NCBI GenBank assembly: GCA_002712575.1
Contig: PATZ01000015.1
Span: 1 to 9,188 of the forward strand
Direction of reading: 5' to 3'
Origin: Methanobacteriota archaeon
GTDB lineage: Archaea; Thermoplasmatota; Poseidoniia; Poseidoniales; Thalassarchaeaceae
Length of the DNA stretch: 9,188 nt
Numbering within the stretch: the stretch's first letter is position 1; each line of letters begins with the position of its first letter. Positions 6,845-9,188 of the stretch are shown one piece after another. A program made the translations under genes and the position numbers. The notes under the pieces are model-generated. The model searched no databases. It was not told where the DNA came from and worked only from the letters and a program-made list of their open reading frames with translations.

Positions 6845-6896
6845 TTGTTACGAAGACGTGAAGTCCTTGATACGATTCCGAAGGTTTTGTTTAATC

Positions 6897-8678
6897 ATGG
6901 AGGGTTGGCTAGTAATAGATGGATATGAAGACGAACCTGCTGCATTTGGAGTCCCCAATTACTTGGGATTTCACATAAGATACATTTGTGGCGTTTTAGA
7001 ATCTAGAAAAATTCCATACACTTACATGACGATTGATCAATGGCGAATACAATATAAACATAAATTATCTAATCTCAATAGTAGATTGGAACTGAAACAG
7101 CATTTATCAAATTTAGATGGCCTTGTTATTCTTGCAGGAGCTATTGTTCCGGGGAAATACATTAGAGGGACTCCTATAAGCAGACCAGAATTAGACCAAT
7201 TTCTATCTATTTTCCCAAGTGAACAGCCAGTACTTTGTGGAGGATGGGCAATACGACATTGGAGGTATGAGGGATGGACTCCTTTACGCAGGAATTTATT
7301 TTGTGCAGTACAAGATACAGATGCTTCACTAGATTATTTTCTTTCAACTAATATTTGGAAAAATAAGAAACGTTCTTCTGACCAATGGTCTAAATGGGCT
7401 CTAAATGGCGCTTCTTCTAAATCTGTAACTAATCATCCTGACTTATTCACATTAGATGGACGCAATGGCCCTTTGACTTACGAAGTAGAATTATACCAAG
7501 GTTGTGTACGGTTTAAGAGAGGATGTAAATTTTGTATAGAACCAAAAAAAGGTATACCAATCTGGAGAGATGAAAAAGATGTATTAGATGAAGTATATTC
7601 TGCCATAGAATCCGGAGTTAGAAATGTAAGATTAGGTGGTGCTACTGATATTTATACATACAAGGCAGAAGGCGTTAAGGAATTAGAATACCCGATACCT
7701 AATCCTTCTCCAATTTTAAATATTTTATCCGAATTAAGGAATAATGAACATCTTGAGATATTACATGTTGATAATGCCAACCCTTCAATTATTGCCGAGA
7801 ATATAGATGTATCTTCTGAGATTACCAAAGGATTGGTTGAATATCTTTCTGATGGCGCAGTATTATCTTTTGGTCTGGAATCTGCCGATCCAAGAGTTCA
7901 TGAAAAAAACTGGCTTAATTGTAATACAGATCAATTAATAACAGCAATCAGACATATCAATAATTTTGGAAGAGAAAGAGGTCCAAGAGGTCTTCCAAGA
8001 TTATTACCGGGTTTAAATTTCATAGCTGGACTTAATGGGGAAACTGAGGCTACTTATCGAATGAATCTTGATCTATTGAACAAATTACGTTCGAATAAAT
8101 TATGGGTACGTAGAATTAATATCAGACAAGTAGAAGGACTTGGATTTCAGGAAATATCTAAGCAATCATTTAATAATTTCAAGCAAAAAGTACGAAAAGA
8201 GGTAGATAAACCACTTTTAGAAGAAATGTTTCCATTGGGTTCAATTTTGAGAAATGTATGGTGGGAGTCTCATGATGGACGTATACGCGATCCTAAGCAG
8301 GTAGATAATACTCAACATCTAGATATTTCCATATATGGCAAATCAGGATTGACATTTGGCCGTCAAATAGGTGCTTATCCAATACTTGTTGGAGTTCCTT
8401 ATCGAATTCCTCTTGAAACAGAGTCTGATATTCTGATAACTGGTCATGGTATGCGGAGCATTTCTGGTGTTGAAATCAATTTAAACATTAATGAAGCTAC
8501 TGAAAATCAAATTTCTGCAGTCCCAGGAATAGGAAATAAAGGCGCATGGAAGATAGTTAGCAACAGGGCAAAAAAATTTAGAGATAATGATTTTTCCTTC
8601 CAATCTCTTTCTGAGGTATTTACTTCTTCTGGAGTAAATATCCCTCCAAATGCAGAGAAGATATTTAATGTTCTATAA
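6897..8678 (+). CDS. Radical SAM protein with C-terminal helix-hairpin-helix (COG1031 type), function unknown
   Basis: From this start the protein has 593 residues. It opens with LVIDGYEDEPAAFGVPNYLGF (5-25), a signature of the COG1031 family, within an alpha/beta N-terminal region (to about 190) that recalls the cobalamin-binding fold of other radical SAM enzymes. The 4Fe-4S site is GCVRFKRGCKFC: Cys203, Cys210 and Cys213, spaced Cx6Cx2C rather than the canonical Cx3Cx2C. Family members have a similarly widened first gap. The barrel follows, with NVRLGGATD, HVDNANP and SFGLESADPRVHEKN. Near the C terminus, ISAVPGIGNKGAWKIVSNR (539-557) is a helix-hairpin-helix, often a nucleic-acid-binding element. 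The reaction and substrate are unknown. The reading frame extends back to an ATG at 6771 inside csl4, but similarity begins at the ATG at 6897, and the earlier start would overlap the RRM by 74 bases. It lies 52 bases after csl4 with no clear promoter, so co-transcription is likely. Confidence 0.88.
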   Translation: MEGWLVIDGYEDEPAAFGVPNYLGFHIRYICGVLESRKIPYTYMTIDQWRIQYKHKLSNLNSRLELKQHLSNLDGLVILAGAIVPGKYIRGTPISRPELDQFLSIFPSEQPVLCGGWAIRHWRYEGWTPLRRNLFCAVQDTDASLDYFLSTNIWKNKKRSSDQWSKWALNGASSKSVTNHPDLFTLDGRNGPLTYEVELYQGCVRFKRGCKFCIEPKKGIPIWRDEKDVLDEVYSAIESGVRNVRLGGATDIYTYKAEGVKELEYPIPNPSPILNILSELRNNEHLEILHVDNANPSIIAENIDVSSEITKGLVEYLSDGAVLSFGLESADPRVHEKNWLNCNTDQLITAIRHINNFGRERGPRGLPRLLPGLNFIAGLNGETEATYRMNLDLLNKLRSNKLWVRRINIRQVEGLGFQEISKQSFNNFKQKVRKEVDKPLLEEMFPLGSILRNVWWESHDGRIRDPKQVDNTQHLDISIYGKSGLTFGRQIGAYPILVGVPYRIPLETESDILITGHGMRSISGVEINLNINEATENQISAVPGIGNKGAWKIVSNRAKKFRDNDFSFQSLSEVFTSSGVNIPPNAEKIFNVL

Positions 8679-8681
8679 TCT

Positions 8682-9188
8682 CTATAACACATTGAGATTT
8701 TTGTCGATAATTGTTCCAATAACTATCTTTTTTGGTACTTTGTTAGGAATAAATATGCTAGCATCCCCTATCAATAATTGACCACTTTCATCTTTCCACC
8801 TGATTATGGATCCTTCATAAAGTCCTAAAACCGGTAAATCATTAAATTGATGAAACTCAGAGATTCTTTTAGCCCGTGTTTCTCCTCTATGCATCTTAAA
8901 TCTCTCTCCTTCTTTACACCAAATATTTCCTTCATGGTAATGCGCATTTATCTGAAAATTTATCAAGCCCAATGTTTGAAATGTTTTGGGCATAACTACT
9001 GGCATATCATTCGTTGTCATCATAGTGGGACAGGCAATGTTAGTTCCTGCACTTACTCCCATATAGGGCACTCCATTCATTACAATATTCCTCAATGAAT
9101 TAATAAGATTTTTTTCTTGTAGTTTTTTTGTTAAGAGAAAAGTATTCCCTCCTCCAACATATATTCCTTCAGAATTTATTATGGCTTC
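8682..9188 (-). CDS. pepE: Peptidase E (alpha-aspartyl dipeptidase, family S51), 5' end outside window
   Basis: Reading the minus strand from 9188 gives an uninterrupted frame of 168 residues. It starts within the domain at EGIYVGGGNTFLL, so about 60 N-terminal residues are missing compared with the usual 229. The nucleophile is Ser46 in GVSAGTN (codon 9053-9051). Asp61 lies in TTNDMP and His83 in QINAHY. The spacings of 15 and 22 residues equal those of Ser120, Asp135 and His157 in the Salmonella/E. coli enzyme. The common NPH around the histidine is NAH here. The enzyme cleaves dipeptides with N-terminal aspartate in the cytosol; related S51 members have other substrates, so exact specificity is inferred. 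A TTG at 9095 lies within the conserved domain and is not the start. The gene converges on the radical SAM gene, with three bases between the stops. Confidence 0.88.
   Translation of the reverse strand, partial: EAIINSEGIYVGGGNTFLLTKKLQEKNLINSLRNIVMNGVPYMGVSAGTNIACPTMMTTNDMPVVMPKTFQTLGLINFQINAHYHEGNIWCKEGERFKMHRGETRAKRISEFHQFNDLPVLGLYEGSIIRWKDESGQLLIGDASIFIPNKVPKKIVIGTIIDKNLNVL

Noticed and set aside
6771..6896. Upstream ATG at 6771 as the radical SAM start, giving a 74-base overlap with csl4
   Set aside because: The 42 extra residues resemble no part of the family, overlap the coding sequence of the RRM and basic tail, and the conserved LVIDGYEDEP begins just after the ATG at 6897.
9093..9095. 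TTG as the start of peptidase E
   Set aside because: The upstream codons to 9188 encode the conserved EGIYVGGGNTFLL segment, so the gene continues beyond the window.
8847..9098. Plus-strand open frame opposite peptidase E
   Set aside because: The minus strand holds the catalytic Ser, Asp and His at exact family spacing; the plus frame shows nothing recognisable.

Overview
The window looks like AT-rich chromosomal DNA from an archaeon. Four genes encode families that are archaeal or shared only by archaea and eukaryotes: NMD3, the dual-specificity phosphoglucose/phosphomannose isomerase, the exosome subunit Csl4, and a COG1031-type radical SAM protein. The low G+C, tight packing, bacterial-type guests (RmuC, an M23 metallopeptidase, peptidase E) and an RRM-containing protein suggest a planktonic Thermoplasmatota lineage of the marine group II/III kind. 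That placement is inference: the window has no rRNA or other phylogenetic marker.

Layout. (1) 1-1858, plus strand: the 3' part of nmd3, then the PGI/PMI gene, one base apart, with a strong Shine-Dalgarno inside the end of nmd3. (2) 1855-3647, minus strand: an rmuC-like gene followed by an M23 metallopeptidase gene. The M23 gene ends tail to tail with PGI/PMI inside a shared TTAA. (3) 3648-3754: a divergent promoter region. (4) 3755-4876, plus: a divergent aspartate-semialdehyde dehydrogenase. (5) 4921-8678, plus: an RNA-oriented cluster with a METTL5-like N6-adenine methyltransferase, a Csl4 protein extended by a second zinc ribbon and an RRM, and a radical SAM protein ending in a helix-hairpin-helix. 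(6) 8682-9188, minus: the 3' part of peptidase E, convergent with the radical SAM gene, three bases apart.

How the genes fit together. nmd3, the METTL5-like gene and csl4 all concern ribosome or RNA maturation and decay. PGI/PMI and ASADH are central carbon and amino-acid enzymes. RmuC, M23 and PepE are families best known from bacteria.

The most notable item is the Csl4 protein. Its normal three-domain core is followed in the same unbroken reading frame by a CxxC-x17-CxxC zinc ribbon and a complete RRM with good RNP2 and RNP1 motifs. This would give the archaeal exosome cap an extra RNA-binding arm. No stretch over 300 bases lacks a gene, and I saw no rRNA, tRNA, CRISPR array, insertion sequence or long repeat.
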